DNA of 64,000 nt from Thalassospira lucentensis MCCC 1A00383 = DSM 14000 (GCF_000421265.1 NZ_ATWN01000014.1:1-64000); one strand, 5' to 3'; positions 33,062 through 42,656 are shown, counted from the first letter of the stretch. Numbers and translations are program-made. The notes: generated from the sequence alone by a model not told the origin.

Positions 33062-34000
33062 ATGTCACGGTCCGTTCTTGCCCTTTTGGATGTCCGTCCG
33101 GCCTACACGGAAATGCTAGCCCAAAAATATGACCTACATCGCTGGGACCTACTTGATGACAAGCAAGGGTTCCTGAGCCAGACCGGCAAAGACATCACCG
33201 CTCTTGTGACTTCGGCTGGTTTTGGACTGCCCGATGGATTGATTGACGATTTGCCGAACCTTGAGGTGATTACAAGTTTTGGTGTCGGGTATGACTCGAT
33301 TGATGTCGAAGCCTGCCGCGCACGGGGTATCCGTGTGTCAAACACACCTGATGTTTTGACCGATGATGTTGCCGATACCGGCATCATGCTAATGTATGCC
33401 ACCTTGCGCCGTATCGTGGTTGGGGATCATTGGGCACGTAGTGGTCAATGGGCACAAAAAGGTGCAATGGCGCTTACGCGGTCGGTGCGGGGTAAAAAGC
33501 TTGGCATTGTCGGGCTTGGCCGGATCGGACAGGGGATTGCATCACGCGCCGAACCAAGTGGGGTTGAAATCGGCTATTTCGGGCGCAGCCCCAAACAGGT
33601 CGATTATCGGTACTTCGATGATCTGGTTGCCCTGGCGCAATGGGCGGATATTCTGATGGTGGCTTGTCCCGGTGGGGACGCGACCAAGGGGATTGTCAAT
33701 GCGCCGGTATTATCTGCATTGGGCAAAGATGGCTATGTGATCAACATTGCCCGTGGGTCGGTGATCGATGAACCGGCTCTGATTGACGCCCTTCGCAACG
33801 GCGTGATTGCCGGTGCCGGGTTGGATGTGTTTCACAATGAACCCAATATGGACCGTGCGTTTGCCGATTTCGACAATGTGGTTCTGTATCCCCATAGTGC
33901 CAGCGGCACGGTTGAAACCCGCGATGCCATGGCGCAGTTGGTTGTTGATAATCTTGATGCGTGGGACCAACGTGGCGAACTTGTAACACCAGTCGTTTAA
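33062..34000 (+). CDS. D-isomer 2-hydroxyacid dehydrogenase
   Basis: This 312-residue protein has the family's Rossmann motif GLGRIGQGIA and the catalytic set: Arg in INIARGSVIDE, Glu in FHNEP and His in LYPHSASGT. Likely substrates are glyoxylate, hydroxypyruvate, pyruvate or other 2-keto acids, with NAD(P)H. It lies 92 bp after the IclR gene with its own possible operator, so it may be a separate transcript. In context it might handle lactate, pyruvate or an aldonic-type acid from the sugar pathway. Confidence 0.9.
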   Translation: MSRSVLALLDVRPAYTEMLAQKYDLHRWDLLDDKQGFLSQTGKDITALVTSAGFGLPDGLIDDLPNLEVITSFGVGYDSIDVEACRARGIRVSNTPDVLTDDVADTGIMLMYATLRRIVVGDHWARSGQWAQKGAMALTRSVRGKKLGIVGLGRIGQGIASRAEPSGVEIGYFGRSPKQVDYRYFDDLVALAQWADILMVACPGGDATKGIVNAPVLSALGKDGYVINIARGSVIDEPALIDALRNGVIAGAGLDVFHNEPNMDRAFADFDNVVLYPHSASGTVETRDAMAQLVVDNLDAWDQRGELVTPVV

Positions 34001-34019
34001 TAGCGGATTGCGCTGCGGT

Positions 34020-35150
34020 CTATTGCTCGCGCAGATGCCCATTGACCGTGACCGATTTGATCACGGCAAAGACCTTTTGATGCAATCCAAGGTTCAACCG
34101 GTTTGCCGACCAACTGGTAATCCGGGCATGAATGCTTGGCCGGTCTGATGTCGGGCCGGTATGAATGGCGTCCAAGTCATGGCCAAAGGCCAGACTGATA
34201 TCAAGGGTGTCGTTGTTGCTTCCGGCCATTCTGGTAATGGTGACGGGGATGACATTGTTGGCACTTATCCCGGCTGGCGGGGTGCGGGCAATCATCACGT
34301 CACGCGCACGTATGTGCAGACGCACCGGTGTATTTATTGCGTGACCAAGGTATGGCACGACGATGCGTTGCCCGGCACAATCGAGAAAACTGACCTGTGC
34401 CTTGGGATCGCGGCTGGCGACCCGTGCCGGAAGAACCGTACCGGTATCAAACTGCCCGGCAAGCGGGGCAAGGTCGGTTCGGCCCAGCATGTCAAATACC
34501 GATCCGTTTGCCAGCGTTTTGCCGTTATCAATCACCACCATCTGATCGGCCAAACGCGCGACTTCATCAATTGCGTGGCTGACATACAGGATCGGCAGTT
34601 TGCGTTGATCACGCAGGCTTTCAAAATACGGCAGGATTTCTTCCTTACGCGCCTGATCAAGGGCCGATAACGGCTCGTCAAGCAACAAGACATCCGGATT
34701 GGCCAAAAGCGCACGGCCAAGTGCAACACGTTGCTTTTCACCGCCAGACAAATTGTTCGGCTGACGATGCAGCAATTTATGAATGCCCAGCATCTCGATG
34801 ATGTCTTGCTGATCAGATGCAGGCAGTTTCAACCGGTTGCGTTTGGCACCGTAATAAAGGTTGTCGTGTACGGACATGTGCGGAAACAGGCGGGCATCCT
34901 GAAACACATATCCAACACGGCGTTTGCGAATGGCAAGATTGATGTTGCGCGCGTGATCAAACAAAACCCGATCACCAAGCTGCACGCGTCCGCGCCGTGG
35001 CCGGGTTAGTCCGGCAATGATGTTAATGATCGTTGTCTTGCCACTGCCCGACGGTCCAAACAGGGCGGTGATCCCCGGTTCTTCGATGCTGAAATCAGCA
35101 TCAAGTGCGAATTTCCCGATTTGATGCGAGATGCTGACAGAAATGCTCAT
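34020..35150 (-). CDS. modC: Molybdate ABC importer ATPase (ModC)
   Basis: This 376-residue protein has Walker A GPSGSGKT near residues 33-40, signature LSGGEKQ, Walker B VLLLDEP and a C-terminal Mop-like molybdate-sensing domain (about residues 290-360). It drives molybdate uptake with ModA and ModB, whose genes overlap upstream in the order A-B-C. The gene ends 19 bp from the convergent hydroxyacid dehydrogenase gene with no obvious terminator in the gap. Confidence 0.95.
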   Translation of the reverse strand: MSISVSISHQIGKFALDADFSIEEPGITALFGPSGSGKTTIINIIAGLTRPRRGRVQLGDRVLFDHARNINLAIRKRRVGYVFQDARLFPHMSVHDNLYYGAKRNRLKLPASDQQDIIEMLGIHKLLHRQPNNLSGGEKQRVALGRALLANPDVLLLDEPLSALDQARKEEILPYFESLRDQRKLPILYVSHAIDEVARLADQMVVIDNGKTLANGSVFDMLGRTDLAPLAGQFDTGTVLPARVASRDPKAQVSFLDCAGQRIVVPYLGHAINTPVRLHIRARDVMIARTPPAGISANNVIPVTITRMAGSNNDTLDISLAFGHDLDAIHTGPTSDRPSIHARITSWSANRLNLGLHQKVFAVIKSVTVNGHLREQ

Positions 35151-35839
35151 GATGCGTTCCTCTTGCGGATACGCCGCATGGCAAGTTCGGACAGGAGCAA
35201 CCCGGTGAAGGCCAACCCGATGGACAGTGCAGCCAACCGGGCCGCAGCCAATTCACCGCCGGGTGTTTGAATGGCGGTATAGATCGCAAGCGGCAGGGTG
35301 CGTGTTTCGCCCGGAATGTTCGAGACAAAGGTAATGATCGCGCCAAATTCACCAAGGCTTGCGGCAAAGGCGGTAATCGCACCGGCAATAATGCCCGGCC
35401 AGGCGAGTGGCAAGGTCAGCGAAAAGAACCGGTCGATTGGCCCCGCGCCAAGGCTTTCAGCCGCCTGATACAGGCCGTGATTGACGTTTTCCAAGCTCAG
35501 CCGGATGGCGCGCACTTGAAACGGGAAGCTGACAATTGCTGATGCCAGTGCCGCCCCGGTCCAGCTAAAGACAAACCGGATATCAAACGTTTCATAGAGC
35601 CACGCCCCAAGCGGGGCACGCGTGCCAAATCCGATCAACAGCAAATAGCCCATCACCACCGGCGGCAGGATCAGCGGCAGATGAACACAGGCATCAAGAA
35701 TAAAACGCCCGGGAAACCGTCCAAGGGCCAAGGCCGTAGCGGTTAAGACCGCAAGCGGAAGCGCACAGGCAACCGCAACACCCGAGATGCGCAGGCTGAG
35801 CAACAATGCGTCGATTTCTGCAGGCGTCAAAGTGATCAT
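35147..35839 (-). CDS. modB: Molybdate ABC importer permease (ModB)
   Basis: This 230-residue permease has five predicted helices and the ModB EAA-type loop (GLYQAAESLGAGPIDRFFSL). The FAASLGEFGAIITFVSNIPG stretch is characteristic of molybdate/tungstate permeases. It overlaps modA and modC by 4 bp each. Confidence 0.95.
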   Translation of the reverse strand: MITLTPAEIDALLLSLRISGVAVACALPLAVLTATALALGRFPGRFILDACVHLPLILPPVVMGYLLLIGFGTRAPLGAWLYETFDIRFVFSWTGAALASAIVSFPFQVRAIRLSLENVNHGLYQAAESLGAGPIDRFFSLTLPLAWPGIIAGAITAFAASLGEFGAIITFVSNIPGETRTLPLAIYTAIQTPGGELAAARLAALSIGLAFTGLLLSELAMRRIRKRNAS

Positions 35840-36657
35840 TGTGCCGCTGTATCCGGGGTAATGGTTACACTGGTTGCGATGGCGTCAAAGCCATAGTCGG
35901 CAAAAATCGTCGCCGCGTCATCCCCCAAAAGCCAAACGAGGAATTTTATGGCTGCGGCGCCGTCTTGTGGATCAATAAGTGCAATCGGGTAGGTGATTGG
36001 CGGATGACTGTCTGCGGGGAAGGTCCCAATAATTTTAACCCCATCGGAAATCATCGCATCCGTGCGGTAAACAATACCAAGTGGCGCCTCGCCGCGCTCA
36101 ACAAGTGCAAGTGCAGAACGGACGTTATCTGCACGCGCCAGCCGGGGATTGACCGCGTCCCACTGACCAAGTGTTGTCAGCGCCTGTTTGGCGTAAATAC
36201 CTGCGGGGACATGATCGGGATCACCAACGGCAATGCGTTCGTCATGACCGATCAGGTTGGTGATTTTAGTGCTTTTGGTGATATCGGTCGGCGGCGTTGT
36301 GCTGTTGGCAGGTGCAATCAGAACAAGGCTATTGGCCAAAATATCCTGACGGCTGTTGGTCTGGATGACGCCCTGATCATTGAGCCAGTCCATCCATTTC
36401 TCATTGGCCGAGATGTATATGTCTGCTGGTGCGCCTGCGGCAATTTGGCGTGCGAGTGTCGACGAACTGGCAAGCGATAACCGAACATGGGTGCCGGTTT
36501 TTTCCTCATACTGCTGTGCGGCGGTTTCAATTGCATTGGTCAGGCTGGCTGCGGCAAAGACGGTGATGTCCTCTGACCACGCAGGTGCTGCAATGCTTCC
36601 CAGACCAAGCAACAGCAACGACAAGGGCACTACCAGTAACCGACGCAGGTGAGGCAT
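35836..36657 (-). CDS. modA: Molybdate-binding periplasmic protein (ModA)
   Basis: This 273-residue protein has a signal peptide (MPHLRRLLVVPLSLLLLGLG, cleavage after AWS) and the ModA pattern VFAAASLTNAIE, ASSSTLARQIAAGAPADIYISAN (as adjoining parts) and IGHDERIAVGDPDHVPAGIYA. It binds molybdate or tungstate in the periplasm. I prefer ATG 36657; ATG 36684 would add nine residues. No molybdenum-cofactor riboswitch or clear ModE box is seen in the short upstream gap. Confidence 0.94.
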   Translation of the reverse strand: MPHLRRLLVVPLSLLLLGLGSIAAPAWSEDITVFAAASLTNAIETAAQQYEEKTGTHVRLSLASSSTLARQIAAGAPADIYISANEKWMDWLNDQGVIQTNSRQDILANSLVLIAPANSTTPPTDITKSTKITNLIGHDERIAVGDPDHVPAGIYAKQALTTLGQWDAVNPRLARADNVRSALALVERGEAPLGIVYRTDAMISDGVKIIGTFPADSHPPITYPIALIDPQDGAAAIKFLVWLLGDDAATIFADYGFDAIATSVTITPDTAAQ

Positions 36658-36705
36658 TCTGAACTCTTTTACATGACAAAACAAAAGACAACTGGTGGTA
36701 GGTGA

Positions 36706-37224
36706 TCAACCACAAACGGCTGCGCGCAATGGATCGTCGGGTTTAAGGTCAAACCATTCATCAATGGCGGTAGGAAAGCCACTTTGATCAAGGCTGGTCT
36801 GATCGGTGATGTAACCACGTTTGCCGGTAGTGCAATTGACCAGATGGGTCAGAGCCAATGTGGTGCTGCCTTTTTTAAGCAACAAGGTCGTGACGCGCTT
36901 TTCATCCGGGGCTTGCGGGTTGATGATAACTTTTTCCCGGTCAACAGCGGTAAAGCGATTGATCGGAGCCGTGATCAAAGTCCAGGGCGCAAAGACGTTT
37001 TCATCGGCAAATGTCTGGATGATGATTACGGTATCTGGCAGGCGGGATGCATATCGATCAAACCAGCTATATTCATCCCATATCATATAGCAGAACATCG
37101 CGATTGCTGCGGTGAAGGGAATGACATACTTCGGCACCTTTCGTCCCAAAAGACGAAACAGCAGCATGATGACACCTGCTGCGGCAAAGCCGATAACAAC
37201 TGTCGTAAAAATAAAGACATACAT
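36706..37224 (-). CDS. Hypothetical membrane protein with two N-terminal helices
   Basis: This 172-residue protein begins with two membrane helices (about residues 3-25 and 32-50) and continues with a soluble domain of about 120 residues containing two cysteines (VNCTTGKRGYI and the C-terminal CG). I do not recognise the family. It lies 48 bp upstream of modA in the same direction and may share a transcript with modABC, or with the exonuclease gene before it. No catalytic motif is visible. Confidence 0.75.
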   Translation of the reverse strand: MYVFIFTTVVIGFAAAGVIMLLFRLLGRKVPKYVIPFTAAIAMFCYMIWDEYSWFDRYASRLPDTVIIIQTFADENVFAPWTLITAPINRFTAVDREKVIINPQAPDEKRVTTLLLKKGSTTLALTHLVNCTTGKRGYITDQTSLDQSGFPTAIDEWFDLKPDDPLRAAVCG

Positions 37225-37286
37225 CTGACCGTGCCTCCCTAAATTCTATTTTGGTTTAAAGACACTTGGTATGTCCTGTCATCGAG

Positions 37287-37976
37287 TTATCGCAGGACAC
37301 GGCGAAGCTCAAGTACGCCTTTGGGATCACGTTTTGACACCTGTGCCAGAAACAACCCCGATGCGGCAATCGCATCAGAAAGGGCATTGTGTGCGCGAAA
37401 GGGCGGCAGGTTGTGTGATCGTCGCAGGTTATCAAGTTTCAGAGCCCCTGATTTAAACGGCTGTCCTTGACGGTGAAGGTCCCGCAACCCCAGAACAAGA
37501 GTATCAACGGTGGGGATTTGCAGCGGCGCACCAAAGCATCGTTTGCAGGCATGGCCCAGAAAACCAAGCTCAATCGGGGCATGATGGGAAATCAAAACAC
37601 GTCCGGCCATCTGCGGTAAAAGCAGTTCGAGGGCTGCTTTGATGTTCGGGGCATTTGCGACGTCACTGTCAAAAATCCGGTGCACTACCACCGAACTTTC
37701 CGTGAGTTCCTTGGTCGGGCGCACCAGAATATGTTCGCAACTGGAAAAATCAACGCCAAGCTGACGAATGATCACCCAGCCCAGACTGACGATTTCGTCG
37801 CGTTTGGGATCAAGACCGGTGGTCTCAAGATCAAGGGCGATAAACTCCGTATCCATGATCGGTCGCGTTGGATCCGCCGCCGGAACGTCATAATACGTGC
37901 GCAGTGCCCCGGTGGCACGACGTTGAACCAAGTCGCGGTAGAACTGGCTGTCGGTAATTTTTTGGCGCAGGCCCAT
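37287..37976 (-). CDS. DEDDh 3'-5' exonuclease-like protein (DnaQ family)
   Basis: This 229-residue protein has ExoI (D49 and E51 in ALDLETTGLDP), an ExoII-like motif HHAPIELGFL and ExoIII (H196 and D201 in AHNALSD). The ExoII position normally occupied by Asp is E136 here, so catalysis may be altered. It starts 5 bp after the stop of the cNMP/CBS/DUF294 gene and the two form a widespread pair in proteobacteria. It is unlikely to be the replicative proofreading subunit; a signalling or RNA-processing role is possible. Confidence 0.87.
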   Translation of the reverse strand: MGLRQKITDSQFYRDLVQRRATGALRTYYDVPAADPTRPIMDTEFIALDLETTGLDPKRDEIVSLGWVIIRQLGVDFSSCEHILVRPTKELTESSVVVHRIFDSDVANAPNIKAALELLLPQMAGRVLISHHAPIELGFLGHACKRCFGAPLQIPTVDTLVLGLRDLHRQGQPFKSGALKLDNLRRSHNLPPFRAHNALSDAIAASGLFLAQVSKRDPKGVLELRRVLR

Positions 37977-37981
37977 AATGA

Positions 37982-39850
37982 TCAGGTCCCGCTTTTGCCA
38001 AAGGCGGTTTCAAGCGCACTTTGAAGATTTTTGATGACGGAAAATGCATCCTTGAGGTGGGTGCGTTCAAACGCCGACAGGCTTTCGGGGTGTAAAAAGT
38101 TATCTGGTGCGTGGCCCTGACGAATTTGACGGACCTGATGTTTAAGGCGGGTGATGCTGATGAATTCAAATGCATCCAAAAGGTCAGACGCCCCTTGCGT
38201 GCTGATGGATGGGAATGCCTTTACCGCACGCAGGCGATCAAACGTATTGACCTCATCAACACCGTTGGCCAAGGCGTGAATACGGGCCAGATCGACAATC
38301 GGCACCACACCGTTATGTTTTAGATCAAGCGTACTGTCATGTTCGCCGCCCCGGATCATGACAAAGTTTTTGAAAAAGCCGAGTGGCACGTGATGGGTCA
38401 TCGCATTGCCAACCAGATACGCCTGGAAAATACGGTTGTCCTTGGCTCTGGAAACAATGATGCGATGCAGGTCATCAAACAGGGATTTGGTCCCGTGAAT
38501 GGGCCGCAAATCAAACCAGACAGAACACAGCATCAAGGCCTTGGGTTCGGGCTGTTCGATCCACTTGTTGAAATAGTTCTGCCAGACTTTTGCCGGTTGT
38601 CGCCATTCGGCGGTTTTGGCCATCATGTCGCCGGGACAGAACACATACCCGACGTCGTTTAAGCCATCGCAGACGAATTCAGCGAGTGCCTTGAAGTATG
38701 CCCCGTGTGCTTCTTCAACGTAGGCATCATCAAGGATCAGGCAGTTGTCCTGATCTGAAATGGCGGTTTGTTCCTGACGGCCCTGTGATCCACCAGCCAT
38801 CCAGACATAGGGCACGGGCGGTGGGCCAAGCTTTTTCTCGGCCAGCTGAAGAAGCCGCACGGTTGCCGCATCCGACAGAGTTGTGACGATATGTCCGGCA
38901 TTCTGTGACGTTGCACCAGCTTCGATCAAATGGCTGAGCAGTTCGGGCACCTGTGCTATGACCTTTGCCATATCGGCTGGGTCGTTAAGCTTGCTGATTT
39001 TTCCGGCCATATAGACCGCCGAAAGCGATTGGCGCGCGAGCAGGTTGTTGGTCGTGATCATGCCGACCGCCTTGCCGTCCTTAAGGACGGGCAGGTGGCG
39101 GATGTTGTTGCGCGTCATGGTCAAAAGCGCATCGAAGGCGTAATCGTCGGGATGAATTGAAATCGGCTTGTCGGTCATGATCGCTGTAACCGGCTCGTCA
39201 AAGCTACGTGCTTGCGCGATGACGCGATTACGCAAATCGCGATCGGTTATGATACCGGCAATTTCATCACCGTCTTGCGTGATCAGCAGGCACGATACCC
39301 GTTCATCGCACATTAGTTTGCCTGCATCGAGAATGGTTGCACTGCGATCAATGCTGACCAGATCGCGTGCAATCAAATCGGCGACCTTGACACTCATGAG
39401 TTTGAGTTGGTCATCATCGCGGCTTTCGATCATCTGCATGCCGCGGCGCAGGCGATCCCCGCCCATCTGGGCGAAAAAGTAGTTAAACTGCGGATATTTT
39501 CCCGCCAGATCGTGGAAGTCTTTTTCGGGCAGCAAATAACACAGGCTGTCTTCTAGTGTTGTGATGTTGTTTGCCGCCCGTCCTTTGCGAAACATCGCGC
39601 GGACGCCAAAGCATTCGCCCTCAGACAGACGCGCAAGCAATTGACCGTTCGGGTCGCGGGTTTCGGTGCCGCCGGTACGAATAATATAAAGGTGCAAGCA
39701 TTGCTGTTCTGGCGACAGAACCTTGGTTCCGGCCCGGAAGTAGCGCGCGGTCAGACGTTTGGGCAGGCTTTCAATCACGTCATCAGGCAACAGATCAAAC
39801 GGATGATGCTGTTTGAGGAATTCTGCGATTTCTTCAAGTTCGATGCTCAT
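37982..39850 (-). CDS. Cyclic-nucleotide/CBS/DUF294 nucleotidyltransferase-like signalling protein
   Basis: This 622-residue cytoplasmic protein has, in order, a cyclic-nucleotide-binding domain (about 15-130), a CBS pair (about 155-275), a DUF294 nucleotidyltransferase-like domain (about 310-450) and a DUF294 C-terminal domain. The nucleotidyltransferase signature GSQGRQEQ at 354-361 with DQD at 366-368 resembles GlnD/GlnE active sites. It could modify a partner protein in response to nucleotides. Next to it are a sodium:solute symporter pair and an exonuclease gene, a recurring neighbourhood, so it may control acetate-type uptake (inference). Confidence 0.9.
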   Translation of the reverse strand: MSIELEEIAEFLKQHHPFDLLPDDVIESLPKRLTARYFRAGTKVLSPEQQCLHLYIIRTGGTETRDPNGQLLARLSEGECFGVRAMFRKGRAANNITTLEDSLCYLLPEKDFHDLAGKYPQFNYFFAQMGGDRLRRGMQMIESRDDDQLKLMSVKVADLIARDLVSIDRSATILDAGKLMCDERVSCLLITQDGDEIAGIITDRDLRNRVIAQARSFDEPVTAIMTDKPISIHPDDYAFDALLTMTRNNIRHLPVLKDGKAVGMITTNNLLARQSLSAVYMAGKISKLNDPADMAKVIAQVPELLSHLIEAGATSQNAGHIVTTLSDAATVRLLQLAEKKLGPPPVPYVWMAGGSQGRQEQTAISDQDNCLILDDAYVEEAHGAYFKALAEFVCDGLNDVGYVFCPGDMMAKTAEWRQPAKVWQNYFNKWIEQPEPKALMLCSVWFDLRPIHGTKSLFDDLHRIIVSRAKDNRIFQAYLVGNAMTHHVPLGFFKNFVMIRGGEHDSTLDLKHNGVVPIVDLARIHALANGVDEVNTFDRLRAVKAFPSISTQGASDLLDAFEFISITRLKHQVRQIRQGHAPDNFLHPESLSAFERTHLKDAFSVIKNLQSALETAFGKSGT

Positions 39851-39916
39851 GGTCGACCGGTCCCCTGTCGCGCAAGAAGTGCTCGGATTTATTGTTGCCT
39901 GACAAAGCGGTAAAAG

Positions 39917-39954
39917 AAAAGCCCCCGGACCGATCAGAACGATGATCCGGGGGC
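39917..39954 (-). terminator. Intrinsic terminator after the sodium:solute symporter gene
   Basis: GCCCCCGGA at 39921-39929 pairs with TCCGGGGGC at 39946-39954. On the minus strand it is followed by TTTTCTTTT. It separates the symporter transcript from the signalling gene downstream. Confidence 0.85.
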
Positions 39955-39991
39955 CTGCAACAGATTTTAATTTAGCAAACCTGCCGACCGA

Positions 39992-41758
39992 TTAATGGTC
40001 GACGGCACCGCTGGCCCCTTTGGGGACACGGATATCTTCGATCATGTGCTGGATATGCTCTGGCGGTTCTGCGGTAACTTTCGATACCCCAAACGCCACC
40101 GCAAAGTTCAGCAACATGCCAACCACACCAATGCCTTCCGGCGAAATACCGAACAGCCAGTTGGCCTCAACGTTTTCGATCATGACCGGGATAAAGATCC
40201 CTTTATAGGCCATGATATAGCCCATGGTGAAGATCAGGCCGACCAGCATCCCGGCAATGGCACCTTCGCGGTTCACCTTCTTGGAGAAAATCCCCATGAT
40301 GATAACCGGGAAAAGCGATGCTGCCGCAAGACCAAAGGCAAATGCCACAACCTGTGCCACAAAGCCCGGCGGGTTGTAGCCAAGATAACCCGCGATCACG
40401 ATGGCCGCGGCCGCCGCAATACGCCCGGCCATAAGTTCTTGGCCTTCCGTCATGTCAGGCGTGAATGTCCCTTTAAGAAGGTCATGGGACACACCAGACG
40501 AAATCACCAGCAGCAGACCCGCAGCCGTCGACAGTGCAGCTGCAATGCCGCCGGCGGCAACCAGTGCAATCACCCAGTTTGGCAACTGTGCGATTTCCGG
40601 GTTGGCCAGAACCATGATGTCACGGTCAACGGTCAACTCGTTCCCGGCCCAGCCATATTCGGCTGCTTTGGTCGCGAAGTCTGCGTTGGCATCATTGTAG
40701 TACTGGATACGGCCATCACCGTTTTTGTCTTCAAACGATAGAAGACCGGTGGTTTCCCAGCGTTTCATCCAGTCCGGGCGTTCTTCGTAGGACAGATTGC
40801 CGTCTTCTGCACCAACTTCGCCAGGCTGGATGGTTTCGGTCAGGTTCAGGCGTGCCATTGCACCAACTGCCGGTGCAGTGGTGTAAAGCAGTGCGATGAA
40901 AACCAACGCCCAACCTGCCGACGAACGTGCATCACGTACTTTTGGGACAGTGAAGAAACGCACGATAACGTGTGGCAAACCGGCCGTACCGACCATCAAT
41001 GCAAGTGTGATGGCAAAGATGTCGATCGTCGATTTGTTGGTTGTTGTGTATTCAAGGAAGCCAAGTTCGGTCACGACACTGTTGAGGCGTTCAAGCATGA
41101 ATTCGCCCGTGCCATTGATCGTGGAGCCGAATGCCAGTTGGGGCAACGGGTTGCCGGTCAACTGGAATGCGATAAAGATTGCCGGAATGGTATAGGCAAC
41201 AATTAGGACGCAATACTGAGCAACCTGAGTATAGGTAATACCTTTCATGCCGCCAAGAACGGCATAGATGAAGACGATACCCATACCGACAACCAGACCG
41301 GTAATAAGTTCGACTTCAAGGAAGCGCGAAAATACGATCCCAACGCCACGCATCTGGCCTGCCACATAGGTAAACGAAATAAAGATCAGGCAGATCACAG
41401 CAACAATACGGGCTGTTTTGGAATAGTAACGGTCACCGATAAATTCCGGCACGGTAAACTTGCCATATTTGCGCAAGTACGGTGCTAGCAGCATCGCCAG
41501 CAGGCAGTAGCCGCCGGTCCAGCCCATCAGATAGACCGAGCCGCCATAGCCAAGAAAGGCAATCAGGCCGGCCATTGAGATGAAGGAAGCAGCAGACATC
41601 CAGTCTGCTGCGGTCGCCATGCCATTGACGACCGGGTTAACGCCCTTGCCAGCGACATAAAATTCGCCGGTGGTGCTTGCCTTGGCCCAGATCGCGATGC
41701 CGATATACAGCGCGAAACTCAGACCAACGGCGATGTAGGTAAGGGTGGTAAGATCCAT
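39992..41758 (-). CDS. Sodium:solute symporter (acetate/monocarboxylate type)
   Basis: This 588-residue SSS-family transporter has about thirteen helices and family motifs such as MATAADWMSAASFISMAGLIA (adjoining parts) and GMKGITYTQVAQYCVLI. It belongs to the ActP-like/VC_2705 group that works with a DUF4212 small protein. Between helices, residues 303-380 form a long soluble loop containing DKNGDGRIQYYN (344-355), an EF-hand-like calcium loop. It follows the DUF4212 gene by 25 bp. Confidence 0.93.
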   Translation of the reverse strand: MDLTTLTYIAVGLSFALYIGIAIWAKASTTGEFYVAGKGVNPVVNGMATAADWMSAASFISMAGLIAFLGYGGSVYLMGWTGGYCLLAMLLAPYLRKYGKFTVPEFIGDRYYSKTARIVAVICLIFISFTYVAGQMRGVGIVFSRFLEVELITGLVVGMGIVFIYAVLGGMKGITYTQVAQYCVLIVAYTIPAIFIAFQLTGNPLPQLAFGSTINGTGEFMLERLNSVVTELGFLEYTTTNKSTIDIFAITLALMVGTAGLPHVIVRFFTVPKVRDARSSAGWALVFIALLYTTAPAVGAMARLNLTETIQPGEVGAEDGNLSYEERPDWMKRWETTGLLSFEDKNGDGRIQYYNDANADFATKAAEYGWAGNELTVDRDIMVLANPEIAQLPNWVIALVAAGGIAAALSTAAGLLLVISSGVSHDLLKGTFTPDMTEGQELMAGRIAAAAAIVIAGYLGYNPPGFVAQVVAFAFGLAAASLFPVIIMGIFSKKVNREGAIAGMLVGLIFTMGYIMAYKGIFIPVMIENVEANWLFGISPEGIGVVGMLLNFAVAFGVSKVTAEPPEHIQHMIEDIRVPKGASGAVDH

Positions 41759-41783
41759 CTTGTCTGTCTCCCCAGATCAAGCG

Positions 41784-42044
41784 TCAATCGTCGTCTTCAT
41801 GAACGCCGAATTCACGGTCCAGTTTGTTCATCTTGGCCACATAGACGAAAATCAATGCGACAAAGACATAGATGGACCCCTGTTGGGCAAACCAGAAACC
41901 AAGCTGGAAGCCCGCTATTTCGATCGTATTAAGGGCGTCGACAAACAAAATGCCGAAACCGTAGGAAACGATGAACCAGATCACCAACAAGGTTGCGACC
42001 AGTTTCACGTTTCTCTTCCAGTAGGCTGCGCTTTGGTCATTCAT
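41784..42044 (-). CDS. DUF4212 small subunit of the sodium:solute symporter
   Basis: This 86-residue protein has two membrane helices and the pattern AAYWKRNVKLVATLLVIWFI and FWFAQQGSIYVFVALIFVYV. The family is nearly always encoded just before this type of symporter and is thought to be its accessory subunit. ATG 42044 is chosen because AAGGAGA lies 7-8 nt upstream; the frame extends 9 codons further. Confidence 0.92.
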   Translation of the reverse strand: MNDQSAAYWKRNVKLVATLLVIWFIVSYGFGILFVDALNTIEIAGFQLGFWFAQQGSIYVFVALIFVYVAKMNKLDREFGVHEDDD

Positions 42045-42656
42045 CGCGCGTCTCCTTCCTAGAAATGACAATTTCCTCTGCCGACGTCTTGGTTATGTTG
42101 TTTTCGGTCGGCGGCCTGTAATCGGTGCCGTCATGGCGCAATCATCCAATTATGGCACTAAAATCCGATACCAGTTTTCGATAGCGTCCATAAGCTAATC
42201 ATTAGTCGTATGAGAATGGGAAAAATTGGACTGCAAGATGCTGAAAAAAATGAAAAACATGAACAAAATCACAGCGCTTTGCCATTTACATTGCAGTGCA
42301 TCATGGCGTGTATTTTTCCAGCCTAATAAACGCATAAAGTTTGTTTTGCGGGGTGTAAATGCACGATTTCATCGCCAAAGTTAATGCCGTGCGACGTTAA
42401 AAGACATCGAATGTCCTCGCGTCGTGGGGCATTTTTGCTGAACTGGCGTGCGTTTATAGGCGGAATTGGGGGACGTGTTTTACCCCTTCTGGCATGGCCA
42501 CTGCTGTTTGCTTTGTATCTTGCGCGGTTTGAAGTTGTTTGTAGAAGGCCGGTCGGTTACAAACGGGCAAAGTATTTCAGGTGCGCGCAGATTGCGTACC
42601 GTAGTTTTCCGATCCGGTGTGGTCGGACCCAACGACATTTTTGGATGGGGAATTTA
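42045..42656. other. 612-bp divergent intergenic region between the DUF4212 gene and ettA
   Basis: The region should carry promoters for both directions. The first 300 bases are AT-rich. From 42384 a frame is open into ettA, encoding 91 extra residues, but EttA proteins are about 555 residues long and start at 42657, so this is probably a leader rather than coding. No clear operator or riboswitch is recognised. Confidence 0.5.

Noticed and set aside
36658..36705. Search for a molybdenum-cofactor riboswitch or ModE site before modA
   Set aside because: The gap is only 48 bp and shows no conserved riboswitch stems or recognisable ModE palindrome.
42384..42656. 91-codon N-terminal extension of ettA
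   Set aside because: EttA homologues start at the [13 protein letters not shown] position and the extension lacks similarity or a ribosome-binding site; it is better seen as a leader.
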